NCBI RefSeq assembly: GCF_041053055.1
Contig: NZ_CP163443.1
Span: forward strand, 1,736,001 to 1,800,000
Length of the DNA stretch: 64,000 nucleotides
Direction of reading: 5' to 3'
Source: Streptomyces sp. R41
Lineage (GTDB): Bacteria > Actinomycetota > Actinomycetes > Streptomycetales > Streptomycetaceae
This document shows, in pieces, positions 15,981-24,992 of this stretch. A program made the translations under genes and the position numbers. Position 1 is the stretch's first letter; each line of letters starts with the position of its first letter. Under the pieces are notes generated by a model, which was given only the letters and a program-made list of their open reading frames with translations, was not told the origin of the DNA and ran no database searches.

Positions 15981-17371
15981 GCGGCAACGGATCTCTCGAG
16001 CGGCTCAAGCGCGAAGGGCGCATCGTCGTCGTCGGCGCCTCACTGGCGGGGCTGCGTGGCGCGGAGACGTTGCGCGAGGAAGGGTTCACCGGCTCCCTCA
16101 CGATGATCGGCGACGAGCCGTACGAGCCTTACGACCGCCCCCCGCTGTCGAAGCAGGTCCTGCTGGGCAAGGCGACGGCGGATCGCACCCTCCTCCCGCG
16201 GCGCCGGGCGATCGACGCGGAGTGGCGCCTCGGGGTGCCGGCCACCGGCCTGGACATGGCGGTCGGACGGGTACGGCTGGCCGACGGCGACGAGGTGGAG
16301 TACGACCGGCTGCTCATCGCCACCGGTGTACGGGCCAGGCCATGGCCCAGGGAGGACGAGGCGGAGCTCGACGGCGTGTTCGTCCTGCGGACCCGCGACG
16401 ACGCCCACGCACTGGAGCGCTCGCTCGCGCAGGGACCGCGCCGCGTGCTCGTGATCGGCGCGGGATTCACCGGCTCGGAGATCGCCTCGGCCTGCCGGGA
16501 ACGCGGGATCGCGGTCACCGTGGCCGAACGGGCCGACGCACCCCTGGTCGGAGCGCTCGGCGGAGTGATCGGCCAGGTCGCGGCCGAGCTGCATCGCGAG
16601 AACGGCGTCGACCTGCGCTGCGGCGTCATGGTGACCGGTCTGGAGGGCGACTCCACGGGACGCGTCCGCGCCGCCCATTTCTCCGACGGGAACTCCGTCG
16701 AGGCGGACGTGGTGGTCGTATCGCTCGGTGCCATGCGCAACACCGAATGGCTCGCGGGATCCGGACTCGGCGCGGGTCCTCGGGGCATCGCCTGTGACGC
16801 CGGCTGCCGGGCCTTCGACATCCGGGGCATCGTGACCGACGACATCTATGTGGCGGGCGACGTCGCCCGGTCCCCGCATCCGCTGTTCGGATACCAATTC
16901 CTGTCTCTGGAGCACTGGGGGAATGCCGTTTCCCAGGCCGAGACCGCGGCGCACAACATGATGAGTGAAAGCACGGACCGCCGCCCCCACATCTGGGTGC
17001 CCGCGTTCTGGTCCTCACAGTTCGGTGTGAACATCAAGTCCGTCGGGGTGCCGACGATGGGGACGGAGATCCTCATCGCGCAGGGCGCTCTCAACGAGCG
17101 CAGATTCACCGGCGTGTACGGCTATCAGGGGCGTGTCATCGGCGCCGTCACCTTCGACCAGTCGAAGTGGCTGCAGTTCTACCAGCAGCAGATCGAGACC
17201 ACGGCGCCGTTCCCCCCGCCCTACCCCACGATGGACCGCCGTCCCGAGGGACAGCACCCGATGGACGCCGACTTCCCCGACCCGTCGGTGCCCACGCACG
17301 GCCCGACCGTCACTCTCAGCGGATATTCGCCCGCCGACCGGCGGATGACGTTCACCCCCGCCAGGCACTGA
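15977..17371 (+). CDS. FAD/NAD(P)H-dependent ferredoxin reductase
   Basis: A 464-residue pyridine-nucleotide disulfide-type oxidoreductase. The FAD-binding motif is VVVGASLAGLRGAETLR, the substrate-near segment PYDRPPLSKQVL is typical of rubredoxin/ferredoxin reductases, the NAD-binding motif is VIGAGFTGSEIA, and the second FAD motif is DIYVAGDVARS. GTG 15977 overlaps the ferredoxin stop. It should pass electrons from NAD(P)H to the adjacent ferredoxin for the P450 that starts 24 bp downstream. Confidence 0.93.
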   Translation: MSGNGSLERLKREGRIVVVGASLAGLRGAETLREEGFTGSLTMIGDEPYEPYDRPPLSKQVLLGKATADRTLLPRRRAIDAEWRLGVPATGLDMAVGRVRLADGDEVEYDRLLIATGVRARPWPREDEAELDGVFVLRTRDDAHALERSLAQGPRRVLVIGAGFTGSEIASACRERGIAVTVAERADAPLVGALGGVIGQVAAELHRENGVDLRCGVMVTGLEGDSTGRVRAAHFSDGNSVEADVVVVSLGAMRNTEWLAGSGLGAGPRGIACDAGCRAFDIRGIVTDDIYVAGDVARSPHPLFGYQFLSLEHWGNAVSQAETAAHNMMSESTDRRPHIWVPAFWSSQFGVNIKSVGVPTMGTEILIAQGALNERRFTGVYGYQGRVIGAVTFDQSKWLQFYQQQIETTAPFPPPYPTMDRRPEGQHPMDADFPDPSVPTHGPTVTLSGYSPADRRMTFTPARH

Positions 17372-17395
17372 TCCGACGCTCACGAGGACGCACCC

Positions 17396-18625
17396 ATGGA
17401 CATCCTGCGGCAGATCATCGACCACGCCAACCGTGCCAATCCGTATCCGCTGTACGAGCAGCTCCGCAAGACGCCGGTGTACCACGAGGCGGACGGGCCG
17501 TACGTCGTCAGCACGTACTACGACATCCAGAGTCTTCTGCACGATCCGCGGGTCAGCTCCGACGTGCGCAACCTGAAGTCGGCGGCGGCCGATCCGCTGG
17601 CCGCCGACCAACAGGAGGAGACCGCGCTGCCGCCGAGCTTCCTGCGGCTCGACCCTCCGGAGCACGACCGGCTGCGGCGTATGACGAACCGGCCTTTCGG
17701 CCCACCGCACTCCCCTCGGCGCATCTACGAGATGCACGACGAGCTGAAAGGCATCGTCGCGGGGCTCATCGACGGTATCGACGCCCCGGATCGGATCGAT
17801 CTGGTCGACCAGGTCTCCTATCCCTTCCCGGTGACCGTGATCTGCCGACTGCTGGGGGTGCCGCGTGAGGACGAGACGCGCTTCCACACCTGGGCGGACA
17901 CCATCGCCGCCAGCCTGGACCCCGTCCTGGACGACGATCGCGAGGAGCGCACCAAGATCGCGCACAATGCGCGCACGGAGCTGGGCATGTATCTGGCCGG
18001 GCTCATCGAGGAACGTCGCAAGAAGCCCGGCGACGACATGTTGTCGGAGCTGGCCACCTCGCACGGGCCGGACGGTGCCATGACGACGATGGAGGCCCTG
18101 AGCACGTCGGTGCTCCTGCTGATCGCCGGTCATGAGACGACGGTCAACCTCATCACCAACGGCATGCTGACCCTGCTGCGCAACCCCGACGTCCTCCAGC
18201 GGCTGCGCGAGGACCCGAAACTGTCCGTCCCCCTCGTCGAGGAGTTGCTGCGCTTCGAACCACCGGTGCAGCTGGTGCCGCAGCGCAGCACCCTCGCCGA
18301 CATCGAGGTGCGCGGCGTCACCATCCCCAAGGGCGCGTCGCTGTGGCTGGTGCTGGCAGCGGGCAACCGCGACCCCGACCGCTTCGACCATCCGGACCGG
18401 TTCGACCCTGACCGCGGGGACATCCAGCATCTGGGCTTCGGCAGCGGCATTCACAGCTGCTTCGGCGCCCCACTGGCCCGGCTGGAGGCGCAACTCGCGC
18501 TGAGCGAGCTGGCCCGCAGGCTGGAGAATCCCCGACTGCTGGAGGATCCGCCCCCCTACCGGCAGAGCGCGGTCCTTCGCGGCCCGCGCCATCTGCCGAT
18601 CGCCTGCGACGGCATCCGGCCTTAG
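17396..18625 (+). CDS. Cytochrome P450
   Basis: A 409-residue class I bacterial P450. The I-helix oxygen-activation motif is AGHETT, the K-helix ExxR is in EELLRFEPP, and the heme-ligand loop is FGSGIHSCFG with Cys355. Its ferredoxin and ferredoxin reductase lie directly upstream in one operon, so a complete electron chain is present. No biosynthetic enzymes adjoin it, so the substrate is open; oxidation of an imported or endogenous lipid or secondary metabolite is possible. Confidence 0.93.
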   Translation: MDILRQIIDHANRANPYPLYEQLRKTPVYHEADGPYVVSTYYDIQSLLHDPRVSSDVRNLKSAAADPLAADQQEETALPPSFLRLDPPEHDRLRRMTNRPFGPPHSPRRIYEMHDELKGIVAGLIDGIDAPDRIDLVDQVSYPFPVTVICRLLGVPREDETRFHTWADTIAASLDPVLDDDREERTKIAHNARTELGMYLAGLIEERRKKPGDDMLSELATSHGPDGAMTTMEALSTSVLLLIAGHETTVNLITNGMLTLLRNPDVLQRLREDPKLSVPLVEELLRFEPPVQLVPQRSTLADIEVRGVTIPKGASLWLVLAAGNRDPDRFDHPDRFDPDRGDIQHLGFGSGIHSCFGAPLARLEAQLALSELARRLENPRLLEDPPPYRQSAVLRGPRHLPIACDGIRP

Positions 18626-18691
18626 AGCTTCACCAGACTGACCTGGGCGCTCTGAGCTGTGCGGACGTACAGAGCCCCACCGGACGCCGGG

Positions 18692-18706
18692 TAAACTCCC
18701 TACACG
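18692..18706 (+). promoter_or_regulatory. Putative -10 of a leaderless purB promoter
   Basis: TAAACT at 18692-18697 lies 8 bp before the GTG start at 18706. A transcript would begin at or very near the start codon, and there is no clear ribosome site. Confidence 0.45.
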
Positions 18707-20148
18707 TGACTGCCGCGCCCGCAAAGCCCCGTATCCCCAACGTCCTCGCCGGACGCTACGCCTCCGCCGAGCTCGCCACGCTCTGGTCCCCCGAGCAGAA
18801 GGTGAAGCTGGAGCGTCAGCTCTGGCTCGCCGTGCTGCGGGCCCAGAAGGACCTCGGGATCGAGGTGCCGGACGCCGCCATCGCCGACTACGAGCGCGTC
18901 CTCGACCAGGTCGACCTCGCCTCGATCGCCGAGCGCGAGAAGGTCACGCGGCACGACGTGAAAGCGCGGATCGAGGAGTTCAACGACCTCGCCGGACACG
19001 AGCACGTGCACAAGGGCATGACGTCCCGGGACCTCACCGAGAACGTCGAGCAGCTGCAGATCCGGCTCTCGCTGGAGCTGATGCGTGACCGCACGGTCGC
19101 CGTCCTGGCGCGCCTCGGCAAGCTCGCGGGCGAGTACGCCGAACTGGTCATGGCCGGCCGCTCGCACAACGTGGCCGCCCAGGCCACCACCCTCGGCAAG
19201 CGCTTCGCGACCGCCGCCGACGAGCTGCTCGTCGCGTACGGCCGCGTCGAGGAGCTGCTCGGCCGCTACCCGCTGCGTGGCATCAAGGGCCCGGTGGGCA
19301 CGGCGCAGGACATGCTGGACCTGCTGGGCGGCGACGCGGCGAAGCTCGCGGACCTGGAGCAGCGCATCGCCCAGCACCTCGGCTTCTCGCAGGCCTTCAC
19401 CTCCGTCGGCCAGGTCTACCCGCGCTCGCTCGACTACGAGGTCGTCACCGCGCTGGTGCAGCTGGCGGCCGCGCCGTCCTCGCTGGCCAAGACGATCCGG
19501 CTGATGGCCGGGCACGAGCTGGTCACCGAGGGCTTCAAGCCCGGCCAGGTCGGCTCGTCCGCGATGCCGCACAAGATGAACACCCGCTCCTGCGAGCGCG
19601 TCAACGGCCTGATGGTCATCCTGCGCGGCTACGCGTCGATGACCGGCGAGCTGGCGGGCGACCAGTGGAACGAGGGCGACGTGTCGTGCTCGGTCGTACG
19701 CCGCGTCGCGCTGCCCGACGCGTTCTTCGCGCTGGACGGCCTGTTGGAGACCTTCCTCACCGTCCTCGACGAGTTCGGCGCCTTCCCGGCCGTCGTCGCG
19801 CGCGAGCTGGACCGCTACCTGCCGTTCCTCGCGACGACCAAGGTCCTCATGGGCGCGGTGCGCGCGGGCGTCGGCCGCGAGGTCGCGCACGAGGCCATCA
19901 AGGAGAACGCCGTCGCCTCCGCGCTCGCCATGCGTGAGCAGGGCGCCGAGCGCAACGAGCTGCTCGACAAGCTCGCCGCGGACGAACGCATCCCGCTCGA
20001 CCGCGCCCAGCTCGACGAGTTGATGGCCGACAAGCTCTCCTTCACGGGTGCCGCGGCCGACCAGGTCGCCGTCGTCGTCGGCCGTATCGAGGACATCGTG
20101 AAGCAGCACCCGCAGGCCGCGGCCTACACGCCGGGGGCGATCCTCTGA
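18706..20148 (+). CDS. purB: Adenylosuccinate lyase
   Basis: Purine enzyme of the fumarase/aspartase superfamily that cleaves SAICAR and adenylosuccinate, releasing fumarate. The family signature GSSAMPHKMN carries the mobile catalytic serine loop, and the AGRSHNVAAQATTLGKRF and RDLTENVEQ segments are as expected. The 480 residues match the long actinobacterial form. GTG 18706 is chosen for the leaderless promoter and N-terminal fit. The glycosylase frame overlaps its stop. Confidence 0.96.
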   Translation: MTAAPAKPRIPNVLAGRYASAELATLWSPEQKVKLERQLWLAVLRAQKDLGIEVPDAAIADYERVLDQVDLASIAEREKVTRHDVKARIEEFNDLAGHEHVHKGMTSRDLTENVEQLQIRLSLELMRDRTVAVLARLGKLAGEYAELVMAGRSHNVAAQATTLGKRFATAADELLVAYGRVEELLGRYPLRGIKGPVGTAQDMLDLLGGDAAKLADLEQRIAQHLGFSQAFTSVGQVYPRSLDYEVVTALVQLAAAPSSLAKTIRLMAGHELVTEGFKPGQVGSSAMPHKMNTRSCERVNGLMVILRGYASMTGELAGDQWNEGDVSCSVVRRVALPDAFFALDGLLETFLTVLDEFGAFPAVVARELDRYLPFLATTKVLMGAVRAGVGREVAHEAIKENAVASALAMREQGAERNELLDKLAADERIPLDRAQLDELMADKLSFTGAAADQVAVVVGRIEDIVKQHPQAAAYTPGAIL

Positions 20149-20192
20149 CGCGGCTCACTCCCGCGGACCTGGAGGCCGCCCGCGACCGGCTC

Positions 20193-20693
20193 GTGCCGGA
20201 TGTCGTCGCGGACGGCCTCCACGTTCTGTTCTGCGGCATCAATCCGGGACTGATGACGGCCGCCACCGGCCATCACTTCGCCCGGCCCGGAAACCGCTTC
20301 TGGCCGGTGCTGCACCTTTCCGGGTTCACACCCCGCCTCATGAAGCCGTCGGAACAGGGCGAGTTGCTCTCGTACGGGCTCGGCATCACGAATGTGGTGG
20401 CGCGCGCGACGGCTCGGGCCGACGAGCTCAGCGCCGCGGAGTACCGCGAGGGCGGGCGACTGCTCAGCGAGAAGGTGGAGCGACTGCGGCCGCGGTGGCT
20501 CGCGGTGGTCGGTGTGACCGCGTACCGGACGGCGTTCGGTGACCGCAAGGCTCAAGTCGGCCCGCAGGAGCGGACGATCGGGGCCAGCCGGGTGTGGGTA
20601 CTCCCCAACCCGAGTGGGCTCAACGCGCATTGGACGGCGGCGACGATGGCGGAGGAGTTCGGGCGGTTGAGGGAGGCCGCGCAGGCTCAGTAG
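20193..20693 (+). CDS. mug: Mug-type G/U mismatch-specific uracil-DNA glycosylase
   Basis: DNA repair glycosylase that removes uracil or thymine mispaired with guanine. The catalytic water motif is LFCGINPGL, and HHFARPGNRFWPVL and the C-terminal VLPNPSGLNAHW are family signatures. Conserved-looking sequence (LTPADLEAARDRLVPDV) extends upstream of the first standard codon (GTG 20193) to a CTG at 20145 that overlaps the purB stop. The true start may therefore be CTG 20145, giving 182 rather than 166 residues. Confidence 0.88.
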   Translation: MPDVVADGLHVLFCGINPGLMTAATGHHFARPGNRFWPVLHLSGFTPRLMKPSEQGELLSYGLGITNVVARATARADELSAAEYREGGRLLSEKVERLRPRWLAVVGVTAYRTAFGDRKAQVGPQERTIGASRVWVLPNPSGLNAHWTAATMAEEFGRLREAAQAQ

Positions 20694-20694
20694 G

Positions 20695-21138
20695 TCACGG
20701 TGGGTCTATCTCCGTGACCACGGCCAGGAGCTGGAACGGCAGTTCCTTGTCCCACTGCGAGACGCCGAGGGCAACCCAGCGGCCGTGCGCTTCCGCCTTC
20801 CAGAGGTGCACATCGGGCACATGGGAACTCAGGATGCCCCATGGCTCGGCTATGTCCTCACCGTCCATCGACCGGTCGAAGACGCTCGCCAGGCTGAAGA
20901 CCTGCGGACGCCCCCAGCGCGGGGTGAGCAGCTCCGAGAGGCCGTCCCGATCGGCTTCGTACTGCTCTTCCGTCTTCTCCCGCGCCGTGCCGTCGTCCTC
21001 CCAGAATTCCTCGCTCGTCGCCAACTCGGCGATGTGGTAACCGAGTCCTCCGGTGCCGACGTCCGAGCGGCTGTCCTCCGCGGGGAAGTCCTCGGAGCAC
21101 AGCCGCAAGATCGTGGCGAGGTACAGCGCGCTGGTCAT
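20695..21138 (-). CDS. Hypothetical acidic protein
   Basis: About 147 residues, acidic, without membrane segments or a motif I recognise. It begins MTSALYLATILRLCSED (ATG 21138); TTG 21168 and a GTG further in could extend it by up to 10 residues. The C-terminal half (WKAEAHGRWVALGVSQW, ending LLAVVTEIDPP) looks like a compact beta-rich fold. It converges on the glycosylase gene. Frame and codon bias support a real gene; function unknown. Confidence 0.6.
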   Translation of the reverse strand: MTSALYLATILRLCSEDFPAEDSRSDVGTGGLGYHIAELATSEEFWEDDGTAREKTEEQYEADRDGLSELLTPRWGRPQVFSLASVFDRSMDGEDIAEPWGILSSHVPDVHLWKAEAHGRWVALGVSQWDKELPFQLLAVVTEIDPP

Positions 21139-21198
21139 GAGATCCAGTAAAGCGGCCGCCACTGACAATTGGCGTGGCGTCAGGACCGCCCAGTGACG

Positions 21199-22014
21199 TC
21201 AGGCGTCCCGGCGTCGCACGCTCCACGCGCCGGCCGCCAGCGCCGCCGCTGCCCAGGCCGCGGTCACGGCGAGCCCCGTCCACGGACCGAGAGCACCGTC
21301 CCACGTCTCGTGGAGGACCACCTGCCCCGCCTTGTCCGGCAGGTAGTCGGCCACGGTGCCCGCCGCCGACCCGACGACGAACGACACGATCAGGAGGAAC
21401 GGGATCAGGATGCTCAGGGTGGCGACTCCGCTGCGCAGGAGGGCCGCGAGTCCCGCCGCGAGCAATGCCATCAGTGTCAGATAGATACCGCAGCCGACCA
21501 CACCGCGCAGCCCCTCGCCCCAGGTCAGCCCGTTCGCCCTGGTCCCGAGGACCGCCTTGCCCACGACCAGGCTCACGCCCCCTGTGACCAGGCCGACGAC
21601 CAACGCCGGTACGCCGATGGCCACCGCCTTGGCCGCGAACCACCGCACTCGGTCCGGTACTGCTGCGAGCGTGACGCGCAGGGCGCCGCCCTGGAACTCG
21701 GCCGAGACCGCCTGCGCGCCATAGGTGATCGCCGCGATCTGTCCGAAGCTGACACCGAAGAACGCCGAGAACAGCGGGTCGAAGTCCTGGTCCCCGGAGT
21801 CGTCGAGACCGGCGAGCGCGGAGAACGCCGCGGTGGCGAGCAGGACGGCGGCCAGTCCCCACAGGAGCGACCGCAGCGTACGGATCTTGATCCACTCCGC
21901 GCGGAGTACGGGTGCGAAGGTCATGGAGAAGCCCCCTTGGGATGTGTCCGGCGTGGTCGGGCCGCTTGAGGCTGAGCCCGCCTCGGTGAGGCCTCTCGAG
22001 GCTGTGTCCGTCAT
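21199..22014 (-). CDS. ABC-2 type transporter permease
   Basis: A 271-residue permease of the ABC-2/ABC2_membrane type with about six hydrophobic helices. The MTFAPVLRAEWIKIRTLRS segment is the amphipathic entry typical of the family. ATG 22014 is chosen because CAGGAGG lies 7 bp upstream and the ATPase stop is 2 bp away; an internal ATG (21924) would remove a Ser/Thr-rich 30-residue leader. Works with the ATPase encoded just upstream. Confidence 0.85.
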   Translation of the reverse strand: MTDTASRGLTEAGSASSGPTTPDTSQGGFSMTFAPVLRAEWIKIRTLRSLLWGLAAVLLATAAFSALAGLDDSGDQDFDPLFSAFFGVSFGQIAAITYGAQAVSAEFQGGALRVTLAAVPDRVRWFAAKAVAIGVPALVVGLVTGGVSLVVGKAVLGTRANGLTWGEGLRGVVGCGIYLTLMALLAAGLAALLRSGVATLSILIPFLLIVSFVVGSAAGTVADYLPDKAGQVVLHETWDGALGPWTGLAVTAAWAAAALAAGAWSVRRRDA

Positions 22015-22016
22015 GG

Positions 22017-22952
22017 TCAGGCCTCCTGAGCCTGGGGTGTGGTGGGCGTGGCGGCGAACTCGGTCTCGGCTGCCGTCAGATCCAGGTAGGCCTGCTCCAA
22101 CGTGCCTTCCTCCGGCGCGAGTTCGAGGATCGGCAGGCCCGCGGCGGACGTGAGGCGGCCGATGTCCTCCACGCGCGCGTCGAGAGCGGTCCAGCAGCCG
22201 CCCTCGCCCTCGACGGCCTCGATACCGTGCCGCGCGAGCAGGTCGCTCAACGCGCCGCCGTCCGTGGTGCGCACCCGCACGCGGGGCTGCACGCGCGCGG
22301 AGATGAACTCCCGCATGGGCATGTCGGCGAGGAGCCGGCCCCGGCCGAGGACGACGAGGTGGTCGGCGAAGGACGCGGTCTCGTTCATGAGGTGGCTGGA
22401 GACGAGGACGGTGCGGCCCTCGCGGGCGAGTCCGCGCATCAACTCCCGGATCCAGATGATCCCTTCGGGATCCAGCCCGTTCGACGGTTCGTCGAGGAGC
22501 ACCACGGGCGGGTCGCCGAGGAGCGCTGCCGCGATGCCCAGGCGCTGGCGCATGCCCAGGGAGTACGTCTTCACCCGGCGCCGCGCGACGGAGGCGAGCC
22601 CCGCCTCCTCCAGCACCTCGTCCACGCGCCGTTCGGGGATGCGGTTGCTCGCGGCGAGCGCCCGCAGATGGTCGCGGGCGGACCGCGATCCGTGCGCGGC
22701 CCCCGCGTCGAGCAGTGCGCCCACCTCCCGCAGCGGTTCGTGGAGGGTGGCGTAGGCGCGGCCGCCGACGGTGGCGGTGCCGGACGTGGGCCGGTCCAGG
22801 CCCAGTACGAGCCGCATGGTGGTGGACTTTCCGGCGCCGTTGGGACCGAGGAATCCGGTGACACGGCCCGGGAGAACGCTGAAGGTGAGGTGGTCCACGG
22901 CTCGCGTGCTGCCGTACTCCTTGGTCAGGTCTTGGACGTCGATGCTGGTCAT
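22017..22952 (-). CDS. ABC transporter ATP-binding protein (drug-exporter type)
   Basis: A 311-residue ATPase of the DrrA/NatA-like class. Walker A GPNGAGKST, signature YSLGMRQR, Walker B VVLLDEP followed by SNGLDPEG, and H-loop VSSHLMNE are intact. A C-terminal domain of about 90 residues follows the NBD. It forms a two-gene exporter with the downstream permease and is divergent from a two-component system that probably controls it. Confidence 0.92.
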   Translation of the reverse strand: MTSIDVQDLTKEYGSTRAVDHLTFSVLPGRVTGFLGPNGAGKSTTMRLVLGLDRPTSGTATVGGRAYATLHEPLREVGALLDAGAAHGSRSARDHLRALAASNRIPERRVDEVLEEAGLASVARRRVKTYSLGMRQRLGIAAALLGDPPVVLLDEPSNGLDPEGIIWIRELMRGLAREGRTVLVSSHLMNETASFADHLVVLGRGRLLADMPMREFISARVQPRVRVRTTDGGALSDLLARHGIEAVEGEGGCWTALDARVEDIGRLTSAAGLPILELAPEEGTLEQAYLDLTAAETEFAATPTTPQAQEA

Positions 22953-23008
22953 GGCCCCAGCGTGGCCGGTGCTGACCGCTCGTCACCTCCCCCACCGGTG
23001 GAGATCCT

Positions 23009-23026
23009 CTCCCCCGCTCGGGGGAG
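23009..23026. promoter_or_regulatory. Inverted repeat between ABC exporter and two-component system
   Basis: Arms CTCCCCCG and CGGGGGAG around a 2-bp centre, midway in the 108-bp divergent gap. The perfect palindrome CCACCGGTGG lies close by. Either may bind the adjacent LuxR-type regulator. Confidence 0.35.
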
Positions 23027-23060
23027 GCCCGTTGTCAGTGCCGGCTGGCACGATGACGCA

Positions 23061-24215
23061 ATGGCCCGCTTTCTGCACCCGCTGGTCCGGGGGACGACGT
23101 ACACACGCTGGCTGCACCTGTGGGTGCCGATGCTGTTCGAAAGTGTGTGGCTGTTCATCGACATGTCAAAGCCGTGGGTGCCTGCGGTCCTGCTGATTCC
23201 GCTGGGGCTGATCCCGGCCGTGCGGCCGGGCGAGGGTGTGCAGGCGCGGTTCATGCTGGCGCGGGACGGCGGGGACGCGGCGTTCTCGATCTCGCCCTCG
23301 ACCACGTGGCGGGACCGCTGGCGGACCGTGCTGTGGCTGGAAGTACGGATGGTCCTGAGCGGGGTGGCATCCTTCATCACCGTCTGGTTGCCCGCGGCAG
23401 CCGTCCTCCTGGTCAAGGCCGCGATCGACACGGAACCGATCCACACACCGGTCATGACGGTGACGCTTCCGCAGTGGGCCTACGCGCTGCTCGTTCCGTT
23501 GCCGCTGCTCGCCCTGTACGGCTCGGTGGTCGGCCTGGGCGAGTTGATCACGACACTCGCGCGCCGTCTTCTCGGTCCCTCCCCCACCGAGCGGCTCGCC
23601 GCCCTGGAGGAGCGCACCGAGCAGCTCCTGGAGCGCAACCGCATCGCCCGGGAGCTCCATGACTCGATCGGCCACGCACTGACCGTGGCCGTGGTGCAGG
23701 CAGGCGCGGCGCGGGCGGCCGGGGACCCGGCGTTCACCGATCGGGCCCTGAGCGCCATCGAGGACACCGGCCGGGCCGCGCTGGAGGACCTGGAGCGGGT
23801 GCTGGGCGTACTGCGCGAGGCGGAGCGTCCCGCGAGCAGCCGCCCGACGCTGAACGAGGCCGACCGGCTCCTGGAATCGGCGCGTGCGTCCGGGGCGAAG
23901 GTCGACGCCGAGGTGACGGGCGCGTTGGAGACCGTGCCGGGTCCGGTCTCCCGGGAGGGCTACCGCATCCTCCAGGAGTCCCTGACCAATGTGCTGCGGC
24001 ACGCGGGGAGCGTCCCAGTCCGGGTCCGCATCGAGGTCGCCGACGGCACGCTCGGCCTGGAGGTCCGCAATCCGCTGACCGCGGAGATACCCGGGCCCGG
24101 CCGGGGCAGCGGCCTGCGCGGCATACGGGAACGGGCCGCACTGCTCGGCGGCCGCGCACGGACGGGACCGGACGCAGGTGACTGGCAGGTGCATGTAGAG
24201 CTGCCGTTGCGCTGA
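23061..24215 (+). CDS. Sensor histidine kinase (NarL/DesK group)
   Basis: A 384-residue HisKA_3-type kinase. About four membrane helices occupy residues 15-175. The phosphoacceptor motif is [16 protein letters not shown] with His200. The ATP-binding domain ends with [17 protein letters not shown] (G box). There is no large extracytoplasmic loop, so it probably senses a membrane signal. ATG 23061. The response regulator follows after 14 bp, and the exporter upstream is divergent. Confidence 0.93.
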   Translation: MARFLHPLVRGTTYTRWLHLWVPMLFESVWLFIDMSKPWVPAVLLIPLGLIPAVRPGEGVQARFMLARDGGDAAFSISPSTTWRDRWRTVLWLEVRMVLSGVASFITVWLPAAAVLLVKAAIDTEPIHTPVMTVTLPQWAYALLVPLPLLALYGSVVGLGELITTLARRLLGPSPTERLAALEERTEQLLERNRIARELHDSIGHALTVAVVQAGAARAAGDPAFTDRALSAIEDTGRAALEDLERVLGVLREAERPASSRPTLNEADRLLESARASGAKVDAEVTGALETVPGPVSREGYRILQESLTNVLRHAGSVPVRVRIEVADGTLGLEVRNPLTAEIPGPGRGSGLRGIRERAALLGGRARTGPDAGDWQVHVELPLR

Positions 24216-24229
24216 TCTACGCTGGCCGG

Positions 24230-24892
24230 ATGCCGGTCACCGTTCTCCTTGTCGACGACGAACCCCTCGTACGCGCCGGTCTGCGCGCCGTCCTGGAGGC
24301 GCAGCCCGACATCGAGGTCGTCGGGGAGGCGGCCGACGGCGCGGCGGTGATCCCCTTGGTGCGGCAGCTGCGGCCCGACGTGGTCGCCATGGACGTCCGC
24401 ATGCCCCTCCTGGACGGCATCGAGGCCACACGCGCGGTGCTGCGCACGGTGAGTGACCCGCCGAAGATCCTCGTGGTGACGACGTTCGAGAACGACGAGT
24501 ACGTCTACGAGGCGTTGCGCGCGGGTGCCGACGGTTTCCTGCTGAAGCGGGCGCGGCCCGCCGAGATCGTGCACGCCGTGCGGCTGGTCGCCGAGGGCGA
24601 GTCGCTGCTGTTCCCCGCCTCCGTACGGCAGTTGGCCGCCGAGTACGGGGACGGCGCCGGGAACGCGGCGGCGCGTGCGGCCATGGAGCGGGCCGCCCTG
24701 ACCGAGCGGGAGGCGGAGGTGCTGCGGTTGATGGCCAGGGGGCTGTCGAACGCGGAGATCGCCGCGCGGCTGGTCGTCGGGACCGAGACGGTGAAGTCCC
24801 ACGTCAGCGCCGTACTGGCGAAACTGGGAGCCCGGGATCGTACGCAGGCGGTCATCGCGGCGTACGAGTCGGGGTTCGTGGCACCCGGCTGA
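24230..24892 (+). CDS. LuxR-family response regulator
   Basis: A 220-residue NarL/FixJ-type regulator. The receiver domain (1-120) carries the acidic pair Asp9/Asp10, the phosphoacceptor Asp55 in MDVRMP and Lys105 in LLKRARP. The LuxR helix-turn-helix (about 150-215) includes [20 protein letters not shown]. Paired with the upstream kinase; the divergent ABC exporter is its likely target. Confidence 0.95.
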   Translation: MPVTVLLVDDEPLVRAGLRAVLEAQPDIEVVGEAADGAAVIPLVRQLRPDVVAMDVRMPLLDGIEATRAVLRTVSDPPKILVVTTFENDEYVYEALRAGADGFLLKRARPAEIVHAVRLVAEGESLLFPASVRQLAAEYGDGAGNAAARAAMERAALTEREAEVLRLMARGLSNAEIAARLVVGTETVKSHVSAVLAKLGARDRTQAVIAAYESGFVAPG

Positions 24893-24919
24893 TTCCGACT
24901 CGTCGGTAGCAAAGGGGGT

Positions 24920-24937
24920 CCCCGGCACTCGCCGGGG
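24920..24937. terminator. Short GC hairpin after the two-component operon
   Basis: CCCCGGC, loop ACTC, GCCGGGG. No T tract follows. It may act as a weak terminator or lie in the promoter of the ROK gene that begins 56 bp later. Confidence 0.35.
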
Positions 24938-24992
24938 TCCACCGCGCCGAGTACGATCCGGCCAACACGCGCACGAGCTGGGAGGACGGACG

